A DNA stretch of 12,754 bases from assembly GCA_943354205.1 (NCBI GenBank), contig CALRBJ010000005.1:1-12754 (forward strand). The letters are read 5' to 3'. This DNA is from Candidatus Nomurabacteria bacterium. Lineage in GTDB: Bacteria > Patescibacteriota > Minisyncoccia > Phycocordibacterales > UBA9973. The position numbers were made by a program, and so were the translations under genes. How positions within the stretch are numbered: the stretch's first letter is position 1; every line of letters starts with the position of its first letter. Below the pieces are notes generated by a model. It saw nothing but the letters and a program-made list of their open reading frames with translations, had not been told where the DNA came from and did not search any database. Shown in pieces: positions 5,989-12,525 of the stretch.

Positions 5989-7086
5989 ATGAAAATAGAA
6001 TGCAAAATAGAAAAAATTAAACACGGTATATCCAAAATGGATAGGATTGCGGGAAAGAATTTAACTCTACCGATATTAGACTCATTTCTTCTGATTGTAA
6101 AAGGATCTACTCTAAAAATACGAGCCACAAATTTAAGTATCGGGGTGGAAGTGGAAATACCAGTAAAGGTCTTAGAAGAGGGGGTGGTGGCCATAAGAGG
6201 TGATATTTTTTCACAAACTATTTCTAGTATGAATGATAATGATGTTTTAATCTTGGAGGCTTTGGGAGAGAATTTAAAATTAAAGACAAAAAATAGCTCG
6301 ATCACCATAAAAAGCTTTCCATCGGAAGATTTTCCAACCATACCTAGTGTATCTGGTACAAGTTTCTCCGTTTCAAGCTCAAAACTACTCGATGGAATAA
6401 AGTCTGTTTATTATAGTGGAGCTATTTCAGACATTAAACCAGAAATTTCAAGTACTTATGTGTATGGGGATGGGGATAGTTTAATATTTGTAGCTACAGA
6501 TTCTTTTAGACTTGCCGAAAAAAAGATAAAAACAAAAAACATCGAGGAATTTCCTGGAATAATAATTCCATTTAAAAACATATCTGAAATAATAAAAATA
6601 TTAGCAGATGAGAGCGCTGATGTAATCGTTACAATAAGCAAAAATCAAATGTCCCTATCTCTCGATGGCGTTTATCTAACATCTAGAATAGTAGATGGTG
6701 TATTTCCAGACTATAAACAAATAATTCCAAAGGAATTTAAGACAGAAATTGTCGTTTTAAAACAAGACCTCATAAATGCGCTTAAAGTGTCGAATGTCTT
6801 TTCTGACAAGTTTAATCAAATTACCCTTTTAGTAAAACCAAAAGAAAAAACAATGGCTATTTTTTCTAAAAACAGCGAGATAGGTGAAAATACAACAAAC
6901 ATAACAGCATCTCTCTCTGGCGAGAATGCAGAAGTCAGTTTTAACCACAAATACTTGACCGACTGCCTCCAATCTATAAATCAAGACAGTATAAGCATCC
7001 AACTAAACCAAAATACCAAGCCAATGATAATAAAAGGTATTTCAGACCAATCTTTTAGTTATCTGATAATGCCGATGAATAAATAA
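5989..7086 (+). CDS. dnaN: DNA polymerase III beta sliding clamp
   Basis: The 365-aa protein has the length and three-fold clamp layout of DnaN, which encircles DNA and tethers polymerase and other factors. Visible family features are KNLTLPILDSFLL near residue 24, SFPSEDFPTIP (~109-119), the second-domain start FSVSSSKLLDGI with ATDSFRLAEKKI (~168-180), DGVFPDYKQIIP (~235-247), and the C-terminal SYLIMPMNK. Its start follows a run of eight A's with no Shine-Dalgarno. It is second in the dnaA-dnaN order and is followed after one base by the DciA-like gene, so those two are surely cotranscribed. Base composition is more A+T-rich than that of the PBP and tyrS genes. Confidence 0.97.
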   Translation: MKIECKIEKIKHGISKMDRIAGKNLTLPILDSFLLIVKGSTLKIRATNLSIGVEVEIPVKVLEEGVVAIRGDIFSQTISSMNDNDVLILEALGENLKLKTKNSSITIKSFPSEDFPTIPSVSGTSFSVSSSKLLDGIKSVYYSGAISDIKPEISSTYVYGDGDSLIFVATDSFRLAEKKIKTKNIEEFPGIIIPFKNISEIIKILADESADVIVTISKNQMSLSLDGVYLTSRIVDGVFPDYKQIIPKEFKTEIVVLKQDLINALKVSNVFSDKFNQITLLVKPKEKTMAIFSKNSEIGENTTNITASLSGENAEVSFNHKYLTDCLQSINQDSISIQLNQNTKPMIIKGISDQSFSYLIMPMNK

Positions 7087-7087
7087 T

Positions 7088-7339
7088 ATGATACTCGGAT
7101 CATATTTAGAAAAATTTAAAAAAATAATAGACAGCAACTTTCTAGACAAAGAAAAAATAATTCTTACTATAAGAAACACAACCAAAATAGACATAAAAAC
7201 CGACCAAATAGAAATAAAAAATAGAATTTTAAAAATAAAAAAACTAAATTCACAAGAAAAAAGTGAAATTTTTCTAAATAAAGCAAAAATACTTTCACAA
7301 GTAGATAATAATAAAATAAAAGACATTGCTGTAAACTAA
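7088..7339 (+). CDS. Small DciA/DUF721-like protein, putative replicative helicase loader
   Basis: This is an 83-aa, Lys- and Ile-rich protein encoded in very A-rich DNA. An N-terminal amphipathic segment (SYLEKFKKIID) is followed by IEIKNRILKIKKLNSQEKSEIFLNKAKIL and then KIKDIAV. The second half resembles DciA/DUF721, where a 'v-x-dgvL-v-x-v' strand, an 'E-x-x-x-x-k-x-x-iL' helix and a final 'I-x-d-I' strand occur. DciA is the ancestral bacterial loader of the DnaB helicase, and in actinobacteria it sits after dnaA-dnaN-recF. Here recF is absent and this gene starts one base after the dnaN stop, so position supports the idea. Similarity is weak and judged by eye; an unrelated small protein remains possible. 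Its last 4 bp overlap the convergent PBP gene. Confidence 0.6.
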   Translation: MILGSYLEKFKKIIDSNFLDKEKIILTIRNTTKIDIKTDQIEIKNRILKIKKLNSQEKSEIFLNKAKILSQVDNNKIKDIAVN

Positions 7340-9840
7340 AAAGTTACAACAAAAGAAGATTCAGCTACCCCTCTATTATAAACAGAGTCGTACACGACCA
7401 CTCGCAGTGTGTTGTCCATATTTATACTCGAGATATCGCCTGGAAAAAATGAAAAATTAAGACCACTACTAGACCCAACAAAGGTGTTGTTTATAAAATA
7501 ATCAACTTTCTTTACTTGGTACGGCCCCACCACAGATAGGGAAATATTTATTTTTGAATTATTATTATAAACACTTTGCATGTTTAAAAACGAAACCTTT
7601 GGAGTGTTTGCTAATGTGTGGATGTCGTCATAAGAAGATGGCTTCGGTCCTTGCCCAGTATTGTATTTAGATTTGTTTGCATTCCACCAGTTTTGGGTGG
7701 AAATTTCCCAGTGGTTGAATTGAGGGTCTTCCTCTGGGTTTGATGGTGCTGGCCCTAGAGGGTTGCTCTTGTCTATCCAATAGAGTGTGGAGTGCACATT
7801 TGAAGATACAACCTCTTTTTTTGTTTCAGATGGTGTTAGATCTGTGGCAAGTTTCCCTGAAACAGTGTCTATAAAATAACTTTCCCCGCCCTGCCAATTT
7901 CCACGGAGGACAGGTTTTAATATTGATGGATCATCTGGGATTATGGGTTCTTCAAAGTTTTCATTTGGGTAAACAGAGAGCACTTCTGTCATATAAGCAT
8001 TCCAAAGCGGGCCCGATATAGATGCAGAAGATTTTTTCATGGGTTTGTTGTCGTTGTTTCCACTCCATACCCCCACTGCGAGCGATGGTGTGTAGCCAAC
8101 CAACCAAGCATCCTTGTTGTTATTTGTCGTTCCAGTTTTTGCAGCCACGCTTCTGCCGGGTATTCTAAGAGGAGAATTTACGCCAAATGTTGGGGTGCGC
8201 GCGGCATTATCAGAAAGAATATCTGAAATCATTAAGGCAGTGTTTTTAGGTAGAGCTTGCGTTTCTTGATCTTGGTATTCTTCTAAAACTTTTCCATTTA
8301 AATCTTCAACTTTCAGTATTACAGTTTCTTCGTGCCTGATTCCAGAGTTGGCGAATACTCCATAAGCCCCGACCATGTCGAGTAGGGAAACTTCTCCACC
8401 TCCGATCACTAGTGTGAGACCATAGCGCGCGGGGTCATTTAAGCTTTTTATTCCCATATCTTTTGCGGTTTTTAGTGCATCTGCCATACCCACTAGATAA
8501 AGCATTTCTACTGCAGGCACGTTTATAGACTGGGCGAGCGCTTCGCGGATGCTCATCGGACCACGATTTTTGTCGTCGTAATTTTGGGGTTTATAGCACT
8601 CGCTTTGTTTGTGTGGGGCGATGGCGTGCCCATATGCATCACAAGTGGTTTGAAACTCTATTGGCACATCAAAAAGGGCTGTTTTGGGTGTGTATCCTTG
8701 GTTGAATGCCGTGGCATAAATTATCGGCTTGAAAGAAGACCCTGGTTGGCGCTTTGCGGTGGCCACATTGAAGTTGCCCTGAATATTTTTATCAAAATAA
8801 TTTCTAGAGCCGACCATGGAAAGTATTTGTCCGGTCTTTGGATCGAGCGCCACGAGTGCCGCATTCGAAGCATCAAAATCTTTTTCATTTTGGAGGGCGT
8901 ATTTATTTACGGTGGCCTCAGCTTTCCCTTCTAGATTCCAGTCGAGTGTGGTAGTGACCTTTAAACCACCACTCTCCACCATATCCGCACCATATTTTTG
9001 CTCCAAATAATCTTTTATGTAAAAAACAAAATGCGGGGCTTTAATTCCAAACTTTTCCTGCGGGGCAAAAACCACATTCTCGGACATCGCTTTTGTGTAT
9101 TCGTCTTCCGTTATAAATTTTAAATCCTTCATGCGTAAAAGGACGGTGTTCTTTCTGGTGTCTAGTTTGTCTCGATGATTCCCGTATGGATAGAAAAGGC
9201 TGGGGGCCTTTGGTATAGAGGCGAGGTAGGCTGATTCTGCTAGTGTGAGACTGGCCGGTTCTTTATCAAAGAAAGTTTTTGATGCCTCTTTAATGCCATA
9301 AATATTTCCACCGTAAGGAGCTTCGTTTAGATAGATCGCCAAAATGTCTTCCTTGCTCATCGACTGGTCTACCTTTATGGCGAGTATCCACTCTTTTATC
9401 TTTCGACTAAAAGTTTTCTCTGGGGTGAGTAAAGTATTCTTTACGATTTGCTGAGTGATGGTGGAACCCCCTTGGGACAAGTGCCCGCTCAATATATTTA
9501 CCAATATTGCGCGCAAGATTGAAAGGGGGCGGATACCCTTGTTTTGGTAAAAGTTTGAATCTTCTATCGCCACAGTGGCATTTTTTATATATGTACCCAT
9601 GTCGGCAAAGGGGATGTCGGTTCGTCGGACATTTTGGTGTACATCATAAAGCAAGACGGTGCCGGTCCGGTCATATATTTTTGTAGAGTTTACTATCTGG
9701 CGCTCGTTGAAAGATTTTAGGTCTGGCAGGTGGATGGTGGAAATCATTATAAAAACGATTGCTGAGACAAATACAAAACCGCCTGCGCAGATAAAAAACA
9801 GGTTCTTTATCGAAATATTTGTTTTTTTCAACCTCTTCAT
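7336..9840 (-). CDS. Class A penicillin-binding protein (bifunctional glycosyltransferase/transpeptidase, PBP1A-like)
   Basis: This 834-aa enzyme polymerises lipid II and crosslinks peptidoglycan on the outer face of the membrane. After a basic N-terminus comes one hydrophobic anchor (~14-34). The GT51 glycosyltransferase domain shows AIEDSNFYQNKGI with catalytic Glu93, GGSTITQQIVKN (124-135) and IYLNEAPYGG (169-178). The transpeptidase domain has all three motifs: SSFK with nucleophile Ser368 and Lys371, SIN (438-440) and KTGTT (568-572). After ~640 there is a Pro/Asn-rich linker, then from ~745 an Ig-like beta domain (VKKVDYFINNTFVG, then LRVVVYDSVYNRG), longer than a minimal PBP1A. It is divergent from tyrS across 72 bp and convergent with the DciA-like gene, with a 4-bp overlap. 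An extended -10 box lies 9 nt before the ATG. Confidence 0.97.
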   Translation of the reverse strand: MKRLKKTNISIKNLFFICAGGFVFVSAIVFIMISTIHLPDLKSFNERQIVNSTKIYDRTGTVLLYDVHQNVRRTDIPFADMGTYIKNATVAIEDSNFYQNKGIRPLSILRAILVNILSGHLSQGGSTITQQIVKNTLLTPEKTFSRKIKEWILAIKVDQSMSKEDILAIYLNEAPYGGNIYGIKEASKTFFDKEPASLTLAESAYLASIPKAPSLFYPYGNHRDKLDTRKNTVLLRMKDLKFITEDEYTKAMSENVVFAPQEKFGIKAPHFVFYIKDYLEQKYGADMVESGGLKVTTTLDWNLEGKAEATVNKYALQNEKDFDASNAALVALDPKTGQILSMVGSRNYFDKNIQGNFNVATAKRQPGSSFKPIIYATAFNQGYTPKTALFDVPIEFQTTCDAYGHAIAPHKQSECYKPQNYDDKNRGPMSIREALAQSINVPAVEMLYLVGMADALKTAKDMGIKSLNDPARYGLTLVIGGGEVSLLDMVGAYGVFANSGIRHEETVILKVEDLNGKVLEEYQDQETQALPKNTALMISDILSDNAARTPTFGVNSPLRIPGRSVAAKTGTTNNNKDAWLVGYTPSLAVGVWSGNNDNKPMKKSSASISGPLWNAYMTEVLSVYPNENFEEPIIPDDPSILKPVLRGNWQGGESYFIDTVSGKLATDLTPSETKKEVVSSNVHSTLYWIDKSNPLGPAPSNPEEDPQFNHWEISTQNWWNANKSKYNTGQGPKPSSYDDIHTLANTPKVSFLNMQSVYNNNSKINISLSVVGPYQVKKVDYFINNTFVGSSSGLNFSFFPGDISSINMDNTLRVVVYDSVYNRGVAESSFVVTF

Positions 9841-9849
9841 GTTTAGTGT

Positions 9850-9858
9850 ATTTTACCA
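9850..9858 (-). promoter_or_regulatory. Extended -10 promoter element for the PBP gene
   Basis: The minus strand reads TGGTAAAAT, a TGn extended -10 ending 9 nt before the PBP ATG. This predicts a leader of about 3 nt. It overlaps a 5-bp inverted repeat, ACCAC/GTGGT (9855-9870), that could be an operator or chance. Confidence 0.4.
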
Positions 9859-9894
9859 CGCTTTTGTGGTTTAGAACTGACAGGGGGACGATTT

Positions 9895-9900
9895 TATGAT
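9895..9900 (+). promoter_or_regulatory. Candidate -10 element for tyrS
   Basis: TATGAT ends 12 nt before the tyrS ATG, the same spacing as the dnaA TATAAT. The best upstream -35 candidate (TTTAGA, 19-bp spacer) is weak. Confidence 0.4.
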
Positions 9901-9912
9901 AAAGTTTCAGCT

Positions 9913-11247
9913 ATGAGCAAAGAGCAAGAAATAGAAGAGATTTTGACGCGAGGGGTCTCAACTTTTATAGACCCAGATGGAAGCTTCAAGAAAAAACTTA
10001 CAGAAAACCCTGAAAAGGTGGTTATTAAATTTGGTGTGGACCCCACTAGACCTGATTTGCATTTGGGTCATGCGGTGGTACTTCGAAAACTCCGCCAACT
10101 CCAAAACCTTGGTTGCAAGGTGGTTTTTTTAATTGGTGATTTTACAGGATCTATCGGAGATCCAACTGGGATTTCAAAAATTCGTCCAGAGATAGAGAGG
10201 GCTGAAATAGAGGCCAACATGAAAACATACTTAGACCAAGTCGGAAAAATTTTATCTACAGATAAAAAAGTCTTTTCTTGGATTACAAATTCGGACTGGT
10301 TCTACAACTTTTCCGACCTATTTTTTGGAGAAAATCCAGACCAAAATATTTCTAAACAAATAGATCTATACATAAAAACCAGAATGCAAACTCAAGTATT
10401 GGGCAATCCTAAACTAGAGCAGATCACCATACGAGGATTTCTATGGACTCTCCGCCATGTCACTCACGCGAGACTAATAGAAAGGGATATGTTTAGAGAC
10501 AGGATAAATTCAAACTCAGAATTGTATATGCATGAAATGATGTACCCAGTATTGCAGGGTATAGATTCGCATGTTTTAGCAAACATTTACGGATCTTGCG
10601 ATCTGGAAATAGGTGGAAGCGATCAAACCTTCAATATGCTCATGGGTCGCGATGTCATGAAAATGAACAAGCAAAAAGAGCAGGCGGTCATGTCGATGGA
10701 AATAATCGAAGGGCTCGATGGCACCCAAAAGATGTCGAAGAGTTTAGACAATTACATCGGCATCACCGAAACGCCAGGAGATATTTATGGAAAAATCATG
10801 TCTTTGCCAGACAGGCTGATTACAAAGTACTTTACTCTCGCCACCCATACGCCCATGTCTGACATTGAAAAGATGGAGCAGGACTTGAAAGGAGAAAAAG
10901 TAAATCCACGCGATTTAAAGATGCAGCTAGCCAAGCAAATAGTATTCGAGTATCACGGCGAAGCGGGGGCAAACAGTGCTGAAGAAGACTTTGTCTCGAA
11001 ATTTCAGAAAAAAGAAATTCCAGACGAGATGGAAGAGGTCAAAATTTCCGGCGATGGTTCTCTTGCTGATGTATTAGTCGAGAAAAAAATAGTAGAGTCT
11101 AAGAGTGAATGGCGCAGGCTGGTCGAAGCTGGGGCAATAATGAATCTCGATACAAAGGAAAAAGTTTCTGACCCGAATATAAAATTAGAAAAAGATACTC
11201 CACTTAAAATCGGCAAGCACAGGTTTGTAAAAATAGTTATCGAGTAA
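9913..11247 (+). CDS. tyrS: Tyrosyl-tRNA synthetase
   Basis: This 444-aa class I aminoacyl-tRNA synthetase charges tRNA-Tyr. The Rossmann domain has the HIGH-type motif HLGH (50-53) within GVDPTRPDLHLGHAVVLRKLRQ, and the KMSKS loop is exact (273-277). Tyrosine-pocket elements include YPVLQGIDS (211-219) and GGSDQTFN (234-241). The C-terminus (from ~381, SLADVLVEKKIVESKSEWRRLVEAGAI) is an S4-like RNA-binding domain that helps bind the tRNA. Between SDWF (127-130) and LRHVTHARLIERD (180-192) there are roughly 40 more residues than in the usual TyrRS of this type; I believe this is a feature of some CPR TyrRS but cannot confirm it. It is a single gene, ended by a strong palindromic terminator. 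Confidence 0.97.
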   Translation: MSKEQEIEEILTRGVSTFIDPDGSFKKKLTENPEKVVIKFGVDPTRPDLHLGHAVVLRKLRQLQNLGCKVVFLIGDFTGSIGDPTGISKIRPEIERAEIEANMKTYLDQVGKILSTDKKVFSWITNSDWFYNFSDLFFGENPDQNISKQIDLYIKTRMQTQVLGNPKLEQITIRGFLWTLRHVTHARLIERDMFRDRINSNSELYMHEMMYPVLQGIDSHVLANIYGSCDLEIGGSDQTFNMLMGRDVMKMNKQKEQAVMSMEIIEGLDGTQKMSKSLDNYIGITETPGDIYGKIMSLPDRLITKYFTLATHTPMSDIEKMEQDLKGEKVNPRDLKMQLAKQIVFEYHGEAGANSAEEDFVSKFQKKEIPDEMEEVKISGDGSLADVLVEKKIVESKSEWRRLVEAGAIMNLDTKEKVSDPNIKLEKDTPLKIGKHRFVKIVIE

Positions 11248-11282
11248 AAAACAGCCACAAGTCTTGTGGCTGTTTTTTACTC
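11242..11282. terminator. Bidirectional terminator shared by tyrS and the acidic small protein gene
   Basis: A 19-bp perfect inverted repeat, GAGTAAAAAACAGCCACAA (11242-11260) and its complement (11264-11282), has a 3-nt loop. The G+C-rich core, CAGCCAC/GTGGCTG, is flanked by A6 and T6, so each strand has a T-tract. Both convergent genes end in GAG TAA, and both stop codons lie in the palindrome arms. Confidence 0.93.
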
Positions 11283-11471
11283 ATCTCTTTCGTAGTCGTC
11301 CATCGGGTTGTAAGACTCATCTGCGTCTTCATCGTCACCCAAAAGTTCTTTTTCTTCTCCATCGACGGGAAGCAGTTCTTCATCCAGAGACTCTTCCAGT
11401 AGTTCTGGATTGAACCCCGTTGAATCGTCAACATTCGGACCTTTCAATTCTTCGTCAAAATCCATGCTCAT
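11277..11471 (-). CDS. Very acidic 64-aa protein of unknown function
   Basis: The protein is 64 residues long, of which 27 are Asp or Glu and only three are Lys or Arg. It has no hydrophobic helix and no cysteine, so it is probably cytosolic and largely disordered. Leu-Leu pairs sit between acidic runs (PELLEESLDEELLPVDG, then EEKELLGDDED), which could form short binding segments. I do not recognise the family. Evidence that it is real includes the stop codon inside a strong shared terminator, a plausible promoter (TTGCAA-17 bp-TAAATA) upstream, and the placement. An overlapping frame on the same strand has no comparable support. Met3 is an alternative start. Acidic proteins of this kind can be polymerase- or ribosome-associated or DNA mimics, but nothing here decides. 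Confidence 0.7.
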   Translation of the reverse strand: MSMDFDEELKGPNVDDSTGFNPELLEESLDEELLPVDGEEKELLGDDEDADESYNPMDDYERDE

Positions 11472-11516
11472 ATTTTAAATTTATATAAAAAAATAATAAA
11501 TAAATGCGATTACATA

Positions 11517-11545
11517 TATTTAACAGATACAAAAAATCTTTGCAA
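11517..11545 (-). promoter_or_regulatory. Candidate promoter for the acidic protein gene
   Basis: On the minus strand, TTGCAA (11540-11545) and TAAATA (11517-11522) are separated by 17 bp. This predicts a leader of about 40 nt, longer than at the other promoters here. The rest of the 100-bp spacer to ruvC shows no clear terminator for ruvC. Confidence 0.35.
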
Positions 11546-11571
11546 GAGCCAAGTATGATATATGGGGAAAA

Positions 11572-12051
11572 CTATCTCAATTTTTCAATAGCGACTGCTG
11601 TGAGCCCGATCGCTACAGCGTCCACTTCATCGTCTATCATTTTTTTAAAACCTAAATCTATCAATTTTTCCACCATATTATGCACATCGTTTTTACTTGC
11701 CCTGCCATGACCAGCCACAGCCAGCTTTATCTGCATGGGCGTATATTCAAATATTCCCAATTCATTTTGGGCGCATTCATACACCACTACCCCGCGCGCC
11801 TCGGCCACACTCATGACGGTTTTTTGATTATTTTCAAAATATAATTTTTCTATAGCCAAACACGACGGCTTGTATTTTTTTATTACTCGGGAAATTTCGT
11901 CTCCAATTAGAACCAGGCGTTCATGGTGGGGGAGTTTGGCGCTCGTCTTGAAACAATCCGAATACACCAAGGCCTCCCTCACCCCGCCGATTTTTTCTAG
12001 TACGGCGATGCCGACTCTCTCCACCCCCGGGTCTATAGCTAGTATTTTCAT
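11572..12051 (-). CDS. ruvC: Crossover junction endodeoxyribonuclease RuvC
   Basis: RuvC cuts Holliday junctions symmetrically during recombination, working with RuvAB. The 159-aa protein begins MKILAIDPGVERVG, as expected. The four acidic catalytic residues are visible: Asp7, Glu68 (LAIEKLYF), and Asp141 and Asp144 in MIDDEVDAVAIG. The GHGRASKNDV segment (114-123) matches the conserved G-x-G-x-A-x-K region. An upstream in-frame ATG at 12069 would add six residues, but the codons there include TATAAT, a perfect -10 box, so I place the start at 12051. ruvA is not in the window, and an unrelated plus-strand gene separates ruvC from ruvB. Confidence 0.95.
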   Translation of the reverse strand: MKILAIDPGVERVGIAVLEKIGGVREALVYSDCFKTSAKLPHHERLVLIGDEISRVIKKYKPSCLAIEKLYFENNQKTVMSVAEARGVVVYECAQNELGIFEYTPMQIKLAVAGHGRASKNDVHNMVEKLIDLGFKKMIDDEVDAVAIGLTAVAIEKLR

Positions 12052-12057
12052 AGGTGG

Positions 12058-12063
12058 ATTATA
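12058..12063 (-). promoter_or_regulatory. -10 element for ruvC
   Basis: A perfect TATAAT on the minus strand ends 6 nt before the ruvC ATG, so transcription would begin at or next to the start codon (leaderless). The -35 position falls on the edge of the palindromic repeat and matches poorly (GTGCTG). Confidence 0.5.
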
Positions 12064-12081
12064 ACTCACAAGTTCTTAACC

Positions 12082-12156
12082 AGCACCCCTCCCTTTCCCT
12101 CCCCTTAGTAAGGGGAGGGTCGACTCCGAGCGTAGTGAGGAGCGGGGCGGGGTGCT
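12082..12156. repeat. Intergenic palindromic repeat, same family as the intragenic element
   Basis: The ends AGCACCCC (12082-12089) and GGGGTGCT (12149-12156) are inverted. Inside is a perfect 11-bp-arm palindrome, CCCTCCCCTTA / TAAGGGGAGGG, around a single G (12097-12119), then a looser CTCC...GGAG hairpin (12124-12142). The core and end sequences match the 1989-2089 element, but the middle differs. The element fills about half of the 177-bp ruvC-to-next-gene spacer (12052-12228). The remainder shows only a possible TATCAT -10 near 12183. Confidence 0.75.
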
Positions 12157-12228
12157 CCATTTACAAATAAAACTGTTAGATGTATCATAGCTCCTTGTAA
12201 AAGTTCATTTCACTTAAACCCCCTAAAT

Positions 12229-12474
12229 ATGAAAAGAGTATTTTTAGGCTTGGAAATTTCCTTCCAAGGAAAAACCTACAGTTGTGTGGCAAAAGCTCAC
12301 GAAGACCAAATTATCACTAATTCACTGGTGCAAAAAATTCTTTTGGAAAAGACAGGAGAAGAAATACCGGTGAACGACATTTCTTTTATCTGCCAAAGAC
12401 TGACCGAGGAAAAATTTTTGGCAAGCCAGTTGGAAAAAGTAAAAATTCACTCTAACATTGCCATGGCAAGTTAA
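12229..12474 (+). CDS. Unrecognised 81-aa protein
   Basis: The protein starts MKRVFLGLEISFQGKTYSCVAK, probably two beta strands, and continues with a predicted mostly helical part (SLVQKILLEKTGEE, then FICQRLTEEKFLASQLEKVKIH). There is no signal peptide or membrane helix. It has two cysteines (19 and 55), which do not form a metal-binding motif. I do not recognise the family. Support for a real gene is the ATG, the single open frame, and a good terminator hairpin starting about 22 bp after the stop. It sits between ruvC and ruvB but on the opposite strand, so it is not part of a ruv operon. No Shine-Dalgarno is seen. Confidence 0.7.
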   Translation: MKRVFLGLEISFQGKTYSCVAKAHEDQIITNSLVQKILLEKTGEEIPVNDISFICQRLTEEKFLASQLEKVKIHSNIAMAS

Positions 12475-12496
12475 AATTTCTTTTCAAAAAAAATTA

Positions 12497-12523
12497 GCCA
12501 CTTCGTTTTGGAGTGGCATTTTT
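12497..12523. terminator. Bidirectional terminator between the 81-aa gene and ruvB
   Basis: The stem GCCACTTC / GGAGTGGC (one G-T pair) with loop GTTTT is followed by ATTTTT on the plus strand. On the minus strand it is followed by TAA and eight T's. The hairpin lies between the converging stop codons. Confidence 0.8.
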
Positions 12524-12525
12524 AT

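Noticed and set aside
8584..8934. 116-aa plus-strand open frame
   Set aside because: It lies wholly antisense to the transpeptidase part of the PBP gene and resembles no protein.
11237..11434. 65-aa minus-strand frame overlapping the acidic protein gene
   Set aside because: It overlaps another frame that ends exactly in the terminator; its composition looks like a shifted read of the acidic codons.
12052..12069. Six-residue N-terminal extension of RuvC
   Set aside because: The codons include TATAAT at promoter spacing, and RuvC normally starts at M-x-I-L-x-IDPG.
12183..12188. TATCAT as a firm promoter for the 81-aa gene
   Set aside because: It is about 40 nt from the ATG with no convincing -35, so it is mentioned only as a possibility.
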